Below are positions 26,970 through 35,377 of a stretch of 64,000 nucleotides of DNA, one piece after another. The notes beneath the pieces are model-generated. The model saw nothing but the letters and a program-made list of their open reading frames with translations, did not search any database and was not told where the DNA came from. Where the stretch lies: contig NZ_CP061725.1 in the NCBI RefSeq assembly GCF_014764405.1, positions 5,952,001 through 6,016,000 on the forward strand, in the 5' to 3' direction. This DNA comes from Micromonospora craniellae. GTDB lineage: Bacteria > Actinomycetota > Actinomycetes > Mycobacteriales > Micromonosporaceae. Positions within the stretch are counted from its first letter, which is position 1, and every line of letters starts with the position of its first letter. The position numbers and the translations under genes are program-made.

Positions 26970-28049
26970 GTGCGACGACTGCGGCGGGTCGCCGTCTCGG
27001 GTCTCGGCACGTTCGTGCTGACCGTGCTCCTGCCGGCCGGTCCGGCCCAGGCTGCCGCCCCGACGCCGTTTCCACCGGGCACGCCGCTGACCAGGGCCGC
27101 CGGTGTGTTCAGCGCAGTCATCCTGTTCGCCCTCGCGGTGGCGGTGCTGCGTGGTGGCCCCCGCCCGACACCTCCGCCCGGGGCAGGTCCCGATCCGTCC
27201 CCGGACGCCGATCCGGCGCTGCCGGCCGCGTCGGGACGTCAGGTCGCCGTCCTGACGCCGGACGCCTCCGCCCCGGCACTGACCCTGACCGACCGCTTCT
27301 CGCCATCACACACCGAGGAACTGCCCGCCCACACCGCCGTTCGGCCCCGCCCGGCGGGGCTCGCCGTCGCGCCGAGCCCGGGTACGCGGTTCCACCCGCC
27401 GGTAGGACGGACCGCCCCGGACCGGTCCAGGGTCGATCCGTACACCCTGGCAGTCGAGGTCAGCCTCGACGGCCGGACGGCCACGGTGTCGCTCGACGGT
27501 GCCCGCGCCGGTCGTCCCGGCCCGCCGCACACCTGGTGCCCCGGTGCCGAGGCGTCCTGCTCGGCGCCCCTCGCGCTCCTGCTCGGCGAGGCGTCCGGCC
27601 GCTGCCTCCGGGTCGACCTGGCCCGCTGCCCGGACGCGGTAGCCGTCGGCGGGCCGCCGACTCAGCGATGGTGGTACACGCTGCGGCTGGTCCGTCAGGT
27701 CATCGCCGCCGGTGGTCAGGTCACCGTGGTGGGCGACCTGATCGACGACCGCTTCCCGGCGCAGTGCCACCGGGTCGCTGCCCTCCGCCGGGGTTGGCTT
27801 GCGGCGGTCTGCCATGAGTCGCCGGGTGGTCGCCGTCAGCCGGTGACCGTGGGAAGCGAGGAAGGCGTCCGCCTCTGCGGGCGCTGCGCGCCGCAGTTCT
27901 CGGACGGCTACACCCACGGAGGTCTGTACGAAGCGTTCTGGATCGTCGAGCAGCAGATCGAGGAGTTTGATGGGGGTGTCGGTCTCTCCGGCCCGGATCA
28001 GTTGGAAGGCTGCGGTGATCGCGGTGCGCCGTTCCCAGACGCTCGGTGA
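26970..28049 (+). CDS. Hypothetical membrane/exported protein with C-terminal nucleotide-like domain
   Basis: A 359-residue ORF from a GTG at 26970 preceded by GGAGGGGAAGCAGG. The N-terminus looks like a signal sequence (GLGTFVLTVLLPAGPAQA), followed by a membrane helix (AAGVFSAVILFALAVAVL), a long Pro/Ala-rich linker and, from about residue 185, a domain with LALLLGEASGRCLRVDLARC and VRQVIAAGGQVTVVGDLIDDRF. I do not recognise the family. The last 75 or so residues lie antisense to the AlkD gene and look non-native, so the true 3' end may have been lost in a rearrangement near 27.8 kb. Confidence 0.6.
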   Translation: MRRLRRVAVSGLGTFVLTVLLPAGPAQAAAPTPFPPGTPLTRAAGVFSAVILFALAVAVLRGGPRPTPPPGAGPDPSPDADPALPAASGRQVAVLTPDASAPALTLTDRFSPSHTEELPAHTAVRPRPAGLAVAPSPGTRFHPPVGRTAPDRSRVDPYTLAVEVSLDGRTATVSLDGARAGRPGPPHTWCPGAEASCSAPLALLLGEASGRCLRVDLARCPDAVAVGGPPTQRWWYTLRLVRQVIAAGGQVTVVGDLIDDRFPAQCHRVAALRRGWLAAVCHESPGGRRQPVTVGSEEGVRLCGRCAPQFSDGYTHGGLYEAFWIVEQQIEEFDGGVGLSGPDQLEGCGDRGAPFPDAR

Positions 28050-28457
28050 GTGGGCGAGCATGAAGAGCGGTGCGTGGGACCTTCCCAGCAGGTAGTCACC
28101 CACGACACGAGGGGCCGCGCGGTCGACGAGGTCCCAACTGTCGATGTGTTCGTGCTCGGCGAGGTACAGGTCGAAGAGGGCTTTTCGGTCGTCGGCGGAG
28201 ATGGCGCGCGCTCGGGCGCGAAAGTCGAGGATGCACACCGCGACGAGGCGTGCTTCATACCATTCACTTCTCAGTAGCGTCCGCACGTCGTCGAGTGAGG
28301 TGGACCGCAACGACTTCGCGAGATCGAACACGAACTTCATGCGGACGCCGATGACCTGATCGATGGGTATCCGCCTGCTGGTTCTCTCCCGCTCGTCCGG
28401 GGTGGCCAACTCGCGGAGTCGAGTGATGATCGCGTCGGGGGAGTCCGGTTCACCCAT
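27306..28457 (-). CDS. AlkD-like DNA alkylation repair protein with read-through C-terminus
   Basis: Starts at the ATG at 28457 (MGEPDSPDAIITRL). Residues 1 to about 220 are the HEAT-repeat DNA glycosylase fold of the AlkD family: IPIDQVIGVRMKFVFDLAK, YEARLVAVCILDFR, DLVDRAAPRVVGDYLLGR and SPSVWERRTAITAAFQLI. These enzymes excise alkylated purines. The open frame then runs a further 160 residues of Arg/Pro-rich sequence antisense to the convergent membrane protein gene. This tail is unlikely to be native, so the original stop seems to be lost. The start lies inside the end of the GyrI-like gene (8-bp overlap), indicating coupling. Confidence 0.8.
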   Translation of the reverse strand: MGEPDSPDAIITRLRELATPDERERTSRRIPIDQVIGVRMKFVFDLAKSLRSTSLDDVRTLLRSEWYEARLVAVCILDFRARARAISADDRKALFDLYLAEHEHIDSWDLVDRAAPRVVGDYLLGRSHAPLFMLAHSPSVWERRTAITAAFQLIRAGETDTPIKLLDLLLDDPERFVQTSVGVAVRELRRAAPAEADAFLASHGHRLTATTRRLMADRRKPTPAEGSDPVALRREAVVDQVAHHGDLTTGGDDLTDQPQRVPPSLSRRPADGYRVRAAGQVDPEAAAGRLAEQEREGRRAGRLGTGAPGVRRAGTTGAGTVERHRGRPAVEADLDCQGVRIDPGPVRGGPSYRRVEPRTRARRDGEPRRAGPNGGVGGQFLGV

Positions 28458-28974
28458 GCGACTGGTTGTCCGGTGCGAGGGGCTGAACCAGCATGGTGCG
28501 CCAGGTCTCCTGGGCGGGCCAATCTGTGGGGTTCGGTGTGCTGTCGAGTTTGAACCATTGGTACGTCTCCCATGGCGCACCTACGGGAACGAGCCCGGCA
28601 CTGTCGCCCTCGGCCAGGGCGGCGTATGCCCCGCCGAGGCGCTGATGGCTCCCGAAGTGCAGGTGGGTGAGTGCCGGCCCTTTGTGGAGGGAACCCACGG
28701 AGACGGTGTCGTCACCGATGATCGTGTCGTCCACCGGTAGCCCTACTTCGACATCCATCTCTGTCTCGTCGACGGAGTGGTATCGCACGTATGCATGCTC
28801 GGATGACGCCTCGCCCTGGGTCTGCAGGGTGGACCAGATCGCAGCGAGCGCTCGCCCCTGACAATCGCGCAACTGCGTGACAGCGACGGTTTCCCGGACA
28901 AAGAGAACTCGGGGAATGTGGATGTGCTGGATGTCGGTGGAGTTGCTCGGTGATCCGTGGAGCCTGGTGATCAT
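28450..28974 (-). CDS. GyrI-like (AraC effector-binding type) small-molecule-binding protein
   Basis: The conserved part, from about 28915 downward, reads RVLFVRETVAVTQLRDC, EHAYVRYHSVDETEMDVEVG and LHFGSHQRLGGAYAALAEG, then PPWE-type APWETYQWF. This is the GyrI-like/SOUL-type ligand-binding fold, which binds hydrophobic cations and drugs or hydrolyses small molecules. The start is uncertain: the ATG at 28974 has a weak ribosome site and lies inside the divergent hxlR gene. It forms an operon with the AlkD-like gene. A role as a stress or xenobiotic sensor is inferred. Confidence 0.7.
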   Translation of the reverse strand: MITRLHGSPSNSTDIQHIHIPRVLFVRETVAVTQLRDCQGRALAAIWSTLQTQGEASSEHAYVRYHSVDETEMDVEVGLPVDDTIIGDDTVSVGSLHKGPALTHLHFGSHQRLGGAYAALAEGDSAGLVPVGAPWETYQWFKLDSTPNPTDWPAQETWRTMLVQPLAPDNQSHG

Positions 28975-29090
28975 GCGGGACATCATCTTCTGCGACCACC
29001 GCTCGTTCAGGGAACTGCTCACGAAGTCGGGAGAGCACATCACCCCGCCCACGCTCTCACGCCGACTCGCGGATCTCGTGGACATGGGCA

Positions 29091-30753
29091 GTAAGCATTC
29101 AGGGCCACTCCATGACGTAGCCGTTGGTGGCAGTGTGTGATGGGTGGTGGCGGTCGTTGCTCGTGGTGGGTTAGCCGGGTGCCCAGGCGGGTGGTGTCCA
29201 GGGTCGGCCGAGGATGGCGTCGCGGATGGCGGTCATGACATCCGCGCCGTGTTTGGTCACTGTGGAGACGTAACCGCGGATGGCGTAGCGGTGTTCGGTG
29301 ACCTTCTCGCTGGTGAGCCGTCCGGAGATCTTCTGCTGGGTCTTCGCGGGCCGTAGGTCGCGTTCGGCCTGGTTCGACGTGGGTGGGATGCGCAGGTCGG
29401 TGGTGAATCGCAGGATGTCGGCTTCTCGGTCGTGGAGGTCTTCCAGCAGTGCCCGGTGTTTCGGCTGTTTACGGCCGTCCACCCGGGCGACCTCCTTGAG
29501 CCCGATCCGCACGCCGTGCCGGTAGGCGTCGATCAGCGGGCCGGCGATGTGTTCGCCGATCGCGGGCAGGTTCTGTGCGCGGGCGAGGTTCGCGGCGTGG
29601 ACGAGTCCCTGTAGCGCCTGGCGGATCTGGATCGGCCAGTGCGCGTCGGGGTAGGTCTCGGCGGCGTCCTGACAGTCGCGGATCAGGTGGGCTACGCAGA
29701 GTTGGTGGACCAGGTGGGCGAAGATCTTCGCGTCGTAGTTCTGGTAACGGTCGTGCACGACCACCCCGGTCAGGTCCGGCAGGACGAACACCTTGAACGT
29801 GTCGAGGCTGCGGTCACCGAGCAGGTACCAGGTGTAGAGGCGGGTGCAGGCGACCAGAAGGTACTTCTTGACCTTGCGGGCACCGACCCGGATCGGGGTC
29901 TCGTCGCAGGAGACCACATGCGCGAGGGCGATCAGCGTGCGGATGATCCGGTTCGACTCGGCCACCCCCGCCGCGGCCCGGCCGATCAACGCGTGGACGA
30001 ACCCGTCCGACGGACGCGAGCCGGTCAACGCGGCGACCAGGTCAGCGCACCGGGCCACCGGAATCGCGTGCACCACCATCAGATAGACGCACCACGCCTG
30101 AAGATTCGGCCCGTACGAGACGCCTGCGTCCGGCACCCCCTCGGGGCGGGCCGCCACGTGCATCGCCCCGCACCCGCAGCGCACCGCGTGCCGATCATGC
30201 TGGGTGACCGTCGCCGTCATCGCCGGCACATCGACCTGCTGATGCGAGGCGTAAACCCCCAGATCAGCCGCCGATGCCAGATCCGATCCGCATCCACACG
30301 GCCCGCCCGGAAAATGATCCACAATGCCGTCCGGAAACGGTGACCAGGACAGCTGCGCACCCGGCGCACCCCGCTGCTTACCCCGCGACCGCTTACCAGC
30401 ACCGGCTGCCGGCACCGGCGTGGACACCTCCGCCGGCGGCGTCCGTCCCGGATCATCATCCTTCGACGGCGGCATCCCCGAGTTCCCACTGTTACGCGAC
30501 ACCAGGCGTTCCAACCGCGCGACCCGATCAGTCAACTCCCGGTTCGCCTGGGTCAACTGTTCCACCTGAACGATCAGCCGTCGCGTGAGTCCGATCAACT
30601 CCTCGCGCGACAACTCCTCCAAGCCCGGCACCCACCGATCACAACACATCGATCGCACCCGGCCGCGCATCGACACACCGTCAAGATCGACCCAGCCCGT
30701 CAATCACAGACAGCCACTCACGGCCACCACCCGGAGTGGCCCTGAATGTTTAC
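29091..30753. mobile_element. IS66-type insertion sequence with single transposase gene
   Basis: 1663 bp. The ends are GTAAGCATTCAGGGCCACTC at the left and its inverted match GTAAACATTCAGGGCCACTC at the right (one mismatch), beginning GTAA as usual for IS66. The 8-bp direct repeat CATGGGCA flanks it at 29083-29090 and 30754-30761. Only the tnpC gene is present; the tnpA and tnpB genes of full IS66 elements are absent, as in the ISBst12-type subgroup. Clean ends and duplication point to a recent insertion. Confidence 0.93.
29171..30703 (-). CDS. IS66 family transposase (TnpC)
   Basis: A 510-residue transposase. N-terminal coiled coil (LTRRLIVQVEQLTQANRELT), leucine-rich, then the zinc-finger region with CGCGSD and CGCGAMH, and the DDE catalytic core: SCDETPI, VVHDRYQNYD and TSNQAERDLRPAK supply the three acidic residues. 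Full length and uninterrupted, so the element may be active. Start codon choice within the first 12 residues is uncertain. Confidence 0.92.
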   Translation of the reverse strand: MTGWVDLDGVSMRGRVRSMCCDRWVPGLEELSREELIGLTRRLIVQVEQLTQANRELTDRVARLERLVSRNSGNSGMPPSKDDDPGRTPPAEVSTPVPAAGAGKRSRGKQRGAPGAQLSWSPFPDGIVDHFPGGPCGCGSDLASAADLGVYASHQQVDVPAMTATVTQHDRHAVRCGCGAMHVAARPEGVPDAGVSYGPNLQAWCVYLMVVHAIPVARCADLVAALTGSRPSDGFVHALIGRAAAGVAESNRIIRTLIALAHVVSCDETPIRVGARKVKKYLLVACTRLYTWYLLGDRSLDTFKVFVLPDLTGVVVHDRYQNYDAKIFAHLVHQLCVAHLIRDCQDAAETYPDAHWPIQIRQALQGLVHAANLARAQNLPAIGEHIAGPLIDAYRHGVRIGLKEVARVDGRKQPKHRALLEDLHDREADILRFTTDLRIPPTSNQAERDLRPAKTQQKISGRLTSEKVTEHRYAIRGYVSTVTKHGADVMTAIRDAILGRPWTPPAWAPG

Positions 30754-30990
30754 CATGGGCATGCTGACCAAGGAGGACGTCCCGTGCGGGATGCAAGGCG
30801 CCTACTCGCTGACCGAGAAGGGGATCAGTCTCGTTCCGCTCCTGTTCGAACTCGCCGTCGTCGGATCGATGCTCGATCCGACGACGCAGACGACCGTGCC
30901 GCAGTACGCGGACCTCTACGGCCACCCCGAACGGATCGCCGCTTTCCAGGACGAGCTACGCAGCCGCCACCTGCCCGCAACTCCCACGGT

Positions 30991-31467
30991 CTAGGGGACC
31001 GGCGGTCGGGTGGACTCGCGCAGTGCCCAGGCGACCGCCGCCACCGCTACCGGTGACAGCCATCCCAGCCCGGCCGCGACGGCCCGTACCGCACCGAGCA
31101 GGTCCGCCGGCTCGTGGTGCCCGTACACCAGGCAGCCCTTGAACGGCGCACGCAGCATGGTGCTGATGGCGCGGTGTTCGGTGGCGGCGGTCAACGCGAT
31201 CACCGGTGATCGCCGGGCCAACGCCCGCACCAGGTCGGTGCCCTCGGGCGCGGTGATCCGATCGTCGAGCAACGTCACGGTGGGCCGCATCCGATCGGCG
31301 AGTGTCACCGCCTCACCGGCGTCGCCGGTGAGGGCGACCACCCGGATCTGTTCCCCGGTATCGAGCACGGTGCGGATCACCGAACGCTCGCCCGGGTGCG
31401 GATGCGCGATCAACACCCTGATCGTCGGCGCGGTGCGACCGGCCGCGCGTACCTGCCGACTAGCCAT
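30991..31467 (-). CDS. Stand-alone degenerate receiver-domain protein
   Basis: A 158-residue protein (ATG at 31467) clearly paralogous to the next gene: RPTVTLLDDRITAPEGTDLV here against RPTVTLLDHRMPIADGLSVV there. The phospho-acceptor Asp is kept (LLDDR), but the acidic pocket is changed (VLIAHPHPGER instead of VLIVDDNPIVR) and the LuxR-type DNA-binding domain is missing. It probably modulates the neighbouring two-component system, for instance as a phosphate sink or dimerisation decoy; this is inference. It is the last gene of the operon, 121 bp after the response regulator. Confidence 0.75.
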   Translation of the reverse strand: MASRQVRAAGRTAPTIRVLIAHPHPGERSVIRTVLDTGEQIRVVALTGDAGEAVTLADRMRPTVTLLDDRITAPEGTDLVRALARRSPVIALTAATEHRAISTMLRAPFKGCLVYGHHEPADLLGAVRAVAAGLGWLSPVAVAAVAWALRESTRPPVP

Positions 31468-31588
31468 CACGCCGATGTCGCGCCTGGGCTGATACGGCTG
31501 CCATCCGGTCCCCGCTCCCGTCGGTCTCGGGCGGTGCGACGTCACCACCGACCACACAACGGTGCCGGGGCGCGCCGCGTTCAGCCCG

Positions 31589-32263
31589 TCACCGATCCGG
31601 CGTGCCGTCCGGGCCCGACCAGCGCACCACCGCCTCCGTGCGGTTCGTCACACGCAGCTTGGCGAAGACGTGGTTGAGGTGGTTCTTCACGGTCTTCTCG
31701 GTGAGCAGCAGGCGTCGGGCGATCGCCGCGTTCGAGTGTCCGGCGCAGAGCAGTTCGACCACCTCCTGTTCCCGCCGGGTCAGGCCGAAGTCCTGCCGCA
31801 TCATCTGGATCTGCTCGGCCCGGCCCACCGTGTCGCGTTCCCGGTTTGCCTGTTCGCGCAGCACCGCGATGGTGACCGAGGCGCCCCGGGGGGAGAGCCA
31901 GCCCTGGCCGGCGGCGACCGCCTGCACGGCGCGCAGCAGTTCGGCCGGCTCGAACTCGCCGTGCACGAGGTATCCGCTGGCGCCGCCGCGCAGCATCCCG
32001 GCGATCAGCTCGTCGTCGGAGTCGCTCGTCAACACCAGCACGGAACTCTGCTGGGCGAGCTGGTGCACGACGCTCAGCCCGTCGGCGATCGGCATGCGAT
32101 GGTCGAGCAGGGTCACGGTCGGACGCAGCCGGGCCGCCACGGCCACCGCGGTCCGCCCGTCCGGGGCCTCACCGACCACGCGTACGTCCTCGGCGCTGGC
32201 GAGGTAACCGCGGATGGCGGTCCGGACGATCGGATTGTCGTCGACGATCAGTACGTCGATCAT
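31589..32263 (-). CDS. NarL/LuxR-type response regulator
   Basis: A 224-residue response regulator. Receiver domain 1-120 with DD (VLIVDDNP), phospho-acceptor in LLDHRMP and Thr/Ser in VLVLTSDSD; the usual conserved Lys after GYL is a His-containing GYLVHG. The C-terminal LuxR helix-turn-helix includes LTRREQEVVELLCAG and EKTVKNHLNHVFAKL. The start ATG overlaps the stop of the kinase gene (ATGA), so the pair is coupled. Targets are unknown; the operon's own carbohydrate-binding proteins are plausible. Confidence 0.93.
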   Translation of the reverse strand: MIDVLIVDDNPIVRTAIRGYLASAEDVRVVGEAPDGRTAVAVAARLRPTVTLLDHRMPIADGLSVVHQLAQQSSVLVLTSDSDDELIAGMLRGGASGYLVHGEFEPAELLRAVQAVAAGQGWLSPRGASVTIAVLREQANRERDTVGRAEQIQMMRQDFGLTRREQEVVELLCAGHSNAAIARRLLLTEKTVKNHLNHVFAKLRVTNRTEAVVRWSGPDGTPDR

Positions 32264-33468
32264 CGGGAGGCCACCTGGCGGGCGCGGCCGGACTCCGGCA
32301 CCGGGCCGGACAGCGGAACCCGTGCCACCACCCGGGTGCCCCGACCGACGCGGGACTCGACGCGCAGGGTGCCGCCGACGGCGTGGGCCCGCTCGGCCAT
32401 GCCGACGATCCCGAAGCTGCCCGCGCCGGAGAGGCCGGTCAGATCCCCGGGCATCGGGAAACCCCTGCCGTCGTCGGTGATGGTGAGTTCCACATGTGCC
32501 TCCGAGCGGTGGAGTACTACCTGGACCAGCGTCGCCTCTGCGTGCCGGGTCACGTTCTGCAACGCCTCGCTGAGGATCTGGGCGAGTTCGTAGCGGGCCG
32601 CCACGGGAGGTTCGACCGCGTGCGCGATCACCTGGACCGGGACGTCACTGCGCGTCGACCACTGGGCGCAGATGCTCCTCACGTTATCCGGGAAGGGCCG
32701 GTCCGGCAGGTCACGACGCAGGCCGGCGAGCAGGTCGCGGGCCTCGCGGACGGCCGCGTCGGCCCCCTCGGAGACGGTGCCGGCGAGTTGCTCGGCCAGG
32801 TCCGGCTGGCGACGGAGCAGACCGGGCAGCGCGACCGCGGCGAAGGAGACGCCGCGCAGCGTCTTGGCCACCGAGTCGTGCAGCTCGCGGGCGAGGCGCG
32901 CCCGCTCCGAGGCGGCGGCGGACCGCTGTGCGGAGGTCACCGTCGCCACCGTCGCCTCGATGTAGCGGGCGAGCGCGGCGGTGGCCACCGCGGCCCCGAA
33001 CCCGCAGACGATGTTGATCATAGGGAAGGCGAGCATGAAGGGTACGGCGACCGAGGCGCCGGCCGCGCCGCCGTCGGCGCGCAGCAGCTGCGTCGCGACG
33101 GCGAAGCCGAGGACCGCGTTGACGGCCCACAGTGGCAGCCCGTGCGTACCCAGCAGTGCGCCGGTGAGGGCGGCGTGGCCGGCCGCGTAGCAGAAGAAGC
33201 CGATCCCGCCGCCGCTGACCACCAGCACGGTGACCATCAGGGCGGCGTCGAGCGCGAGGAAACTCAATCGCCACCGGATCGTGTTCGGCCACGTGCTCAG
33301 CACGGTGACCTGCACCGCCGTCGTCGCGGTGATCAACCCGAGGGTGATGACCGCCGCCCACGTGTCGTCGACCAGCCGCAGTCCCACTCCGACGGCGGCG
33401 ATGGTCACGACGAGCCGGCCGAGCAGGACTGCCCGGCAGAGAGCGGCATACGCGACGAACCGGCTCAT
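32260..33468 (-). CDS. NarL-type sensor histidine kinase (HisKA_3 class)
   Basis: A 402-residue kinase with six or so N-terminal membrane helices (residues about 10-170), a phospho-acceptor box RARLARELHDSVAKTLRGV (HisKA_3) and an HATPase domain with LAQILSEALQNVTRHAEA, DDGRGF and GIVGMAERA. It has no extracellular sensor domain of size, so sensing is likely intramembrane or through partner proteins. It lies 9 bp after the second of two anchored CBM-like protein genes, which could present the ligand. Confidence 0.92.
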   Translation of the reverse strand: MSRFVAYAALCRAVLLGRLVVTIAAVGVGLRLVDDTWAAVITLGLITATTAVQVTVLSTWPNTIRWRLSFLALDAALMVTVLVVSGGGIGFFCYAAGHAALTGALLGTHGLPLWAVNAVLGFAVATQLLRADGGAAGASVAVPFMLAFPMINIVCGFGAAVATAALARYIEATVATVTSAQRSAAASERARLARELHDSVAKTLRGVSFAAVALPGLLRRQPDLAEQLAGTVSEGADAAVREARDLLAGLRRDLPDRPFPDNVRSICAQWSTRSDVPVQVIAHAVEPPVAARYELAQILSEALQNVTRHAEATLVQVVLHRSEAHVELTITDDGRGFPMPGDLTGLSGAGSFGIVGMAERAHAVGGTLRVESRVGRGTRVVARVPLSGPVPESGRARQVASR

Positions 33469-33477
33469 CCGTTGTCG

Positions 33478-34281
33478 TCAGCTGATCGTGATCTTGTCGA
33501 TGTCAGGTGCCGGCTTGTCGCTCCAGAGCCGGACCGCGACGCGTCCGGCCGGGACGGTCGCGTCGAACTGGAAGCTGCGCGGCGAGTCCCAGTCCGTGCC
33601 GGTGACGGAGAAGGAGTGTTGGCCGGCGTCGTTGATGGAGACCCGGAGGTCCCGTAAGCCGTCCGCTGTGTAGTCCACGGTGACGGTCCGGCGACCGGCC
33701 TCGGGGACGTCGAAGTATGCGGTGAGGGTGCCCAGGTAGCGCACCCGGGCGCCGCCGTCGCAGGCGGAACAGGTGGCGACCTTGGCACCGCCGCCGAGGG
33801 TGTTGCCCGCAGCCTCGGCCTGCACGGTGAGCGGCGAGAACGGCTCGGCGCCGGTGGTGGCGCCGGTGGTGGCGGTCGGGCCGGGGCTCCGGCTCGTCGT
33901 ACCGGTCGTCGCGGGTCTCCGCGACGGTGTGGCCTCCGGAGCCGGCAGGGCCGTACCGCCACCGCCCGAGTGCGGTGTCGCGCTCGGGCGGTGGCTCGGT
34001 GTCCGCCCGGGCTCGGTCGGGGCGGTGGGGCCGGCGGGTTCCTGACCGGTCACGCTGGGCGGGGCGCTCGACGGGTCGCCCTGGCTCTGCGTGGAGTCCG
34101 ACCGACCGTCGCCGTCGTTCGAGAGGATCAACGGCGGGATCAGGACCGCGGCCAGCACCATGGCGCCGGCCAGGCTGCCGATCCCCGCCCAGAGAGGCAC
34201 CCGCAGGGATGTCGAGTCCGTCGAGGTGTCGAGGAACCGCTGGTCAGGGCCGCTGCTGTCCGAGGGCGGGTCAGACGGCAC
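33478..34281 (-). CDS. Membrane-anchored CBM35-like carbohydrate-binding protein (copy 1)
   Basis: A 267-residue protein: short cytoplasmic N-terminus, one membrane helix (WAGIGSLAGAMVLAAVLIPP, residues about 31-50), a Pro/Thr/Ser-rich linker to about residue 145, and a C-terminal beta-sandwich of about 120 residues (LTVQAEAAGN ... CSACDGGARVRYLG ... ADGLRDLRVSIN ... DIDKITIS). The latter resembles CBM35/CBM6-type modules in which the adenosine-like DID/calcium end and aromatic patch bind sugars. A CXXC pair (CSAC) may form a disulfide. It lies in a run of same-strand genes with its paralogue and the kinase. Confidence 0.8.
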   Translation of the reverse strand: MPSDPPSDSSGPDQRFLDTSTDSTSLRVPLWAGIGSLAGAMVLAAVLIPPLILSNDGDGRSDSTQSQGDPSSAPPSVTGQEPAGPTAPTEPGRTPSHRPSATPHSGGGGTALPAPEATPSRRPATTGTTSRSPGPTATTGATTGAEPFSPLTVQAEAAGNTLGGGAKVATCSACDGGARVRYLGTLTAYFDVPEAGRRTVTVDYTADGLRDLRVSINDAGQHSFSVTGTDWDSPRSFQFDATVPAGRVAVRLWSDKPAPDIDKITIS

Positions 34282-34394
34282 CGTGGAACCCCCTGAGTCG
34301 GGAGTCAGGAATCGGACGAGGGGCCCGCTTCTCCGTAAGCACGGCAGCGAATGTACACAACACCCATGTGTAGTTGCCTCGGCAAGGGTCGCTG

Positions 34395-35180
34395 TTAGCT
34401 GACCGTGACTTTGTCAATGTCCGGCGGTGGGCCGCTGTCGTTGTAGAACGTGACGGCGGTGCGGCCGGCAGGTATCTGTGAGGTGAACTGAAAGCTGCGC
34501 GGCGTCTCCCAGCCACCTCCGGTCACGGTGAAGGTCTGCGGTGCGCCACCGTTGACGACCACCTTCAGGTCCCGGGGGCCGTCGGCCGTGTAGCCCACCG
34601 TCACGGTGCGCGACCCGGCGGCCGCCACGTCCAGATAGACGGTGAGTCGGCCGAGATAGCGAACCCGGGCGCCGCCGTCGCAGGAGTCGCAGTAGGCGGT
34701 CTCCGCGCCGCCGCTGCGGAGATTGCCGGGGGCCTCGGCCTGGACGGTGACCGGCCGGAACTGCGCGGCCGGGCTCCGGCTCGGCGTGCTGCTCGGAGCG
34801 GCCGCGGCGGGCGTCGGCCGGACCGGCGTGCCTGGCGTGCCCGGCGTCGTGGCGGCCGGGAACGGCCCGGCGGTCGTCCGGCCGGGCGACGGCGAGGCCG
34901 GGCCGGTGGTGGTGGCGGCGGACACCGTGCTCTCCGGGGTGGTGCTCGGGGTCGGTCCGTCCTCCGCACCCAGCGGCGACAGGGCCGGCGGGGTGGACGG
35001 CTCCACCGGTGCCTGCGACGGCATCTGGTCCAGGGCGCGCATGCTCCCGTCCGGCGGTTCCGGCTGCCGGAACGTGGACCACAACACGATCACGCCGAGA
35101 CAGGCCAGGGCGGCCGCGCCGACCAACCGCCACAGTCCGGGACCGGTCGGACCGGGTTGATCATCGCTTGCCGCAGACAT
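34395..35180 (-). CDS. Membrane-anchored CBM35-like carbohydrate-binding protein (copy 2)
   Basis: A 261-residue paralogue of the next gene with the same plan: membrane helix at residues about 18-36 (LVGAAALACLGVIVLW), Ser/Thr/Pro linker, and a C-terminal module with VQAEAPGN, CDSCDGGARVRYLGRLTVYL, and ending PDIDKVTVS. The two modules share most of their conserved positions, including the CXXC, and are evidently a tandem duplication. First gene of the apparent CBM-CBM-kinase-regulator operon. About 110 bp without a gene separate the two copies. Confidence 0.8.
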   Translation of the reverse strand: MSAASDDQPGPTGPGLWRLVGAAALACLGVIVLWSTFRQPEPPDGSMRALDQMPSQAPVEPSTPPALSPLGAEDGPTPSTTPESTVSAATTTGPASPSPGRTTAGPFPAATTPGTPGTPVRPTPAAAAPSSTPSRSPAAQFRPVTVQAEAPGNLRSGGAETAYCDSCDGGARVRYLGRLTVYLDVAAAGSRTVTVGYTADGPRDLKVVVNGGAPQTFTVTGGGWETPRSFQFTSQIPAGRTAVTFYNDSGPPPDIDKVTVS

Positions 35181-35377
35181 GGCCCCGACGGTAGACGCCG
35201 GGCGGTGCCCGTTCCTGAGCCGAAAGACCCAGTCGGGCCCAAAGTGGTCAAGGGCCGGTCCGCTGGGCCCTGGACGGCCCAGAGCTGGGTCCTACGCCTC
35301 ATTCCCCGGGTGGCCGGGCGTGGTTAGCGTACCGCGACATTCGTCGCCGACGAACGGATCGAGACCTCGGAGGTTCC

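Larger units (their letters stand above)
28877..30994 (+). pseudogene. HxlR-family regulator disrupted by an IS66-type element
   Basis: The 5' part (28877-29090) encodes SRTKRTRG, then the HxlR winged helix start SVELLGDPWSLVIMRDIIF and SFRELLTKSGEHITPPTLSR. The 3' part (30762-30994) continues MLTKEDVPCGMQGAYSLTEK, GISLVPLLFELAVVGSML to the stop. Removing the element and one copy of the 8-bp target duplication restores an exact 447-nt frame of 148 residues, with the ATG codon of GMLTKED split across the junction. HxlR proteins repress or activate genes in response to electrophiles or drugs, here probably the divergent GyrI-like/alkD pair. Confidence 0.9.
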
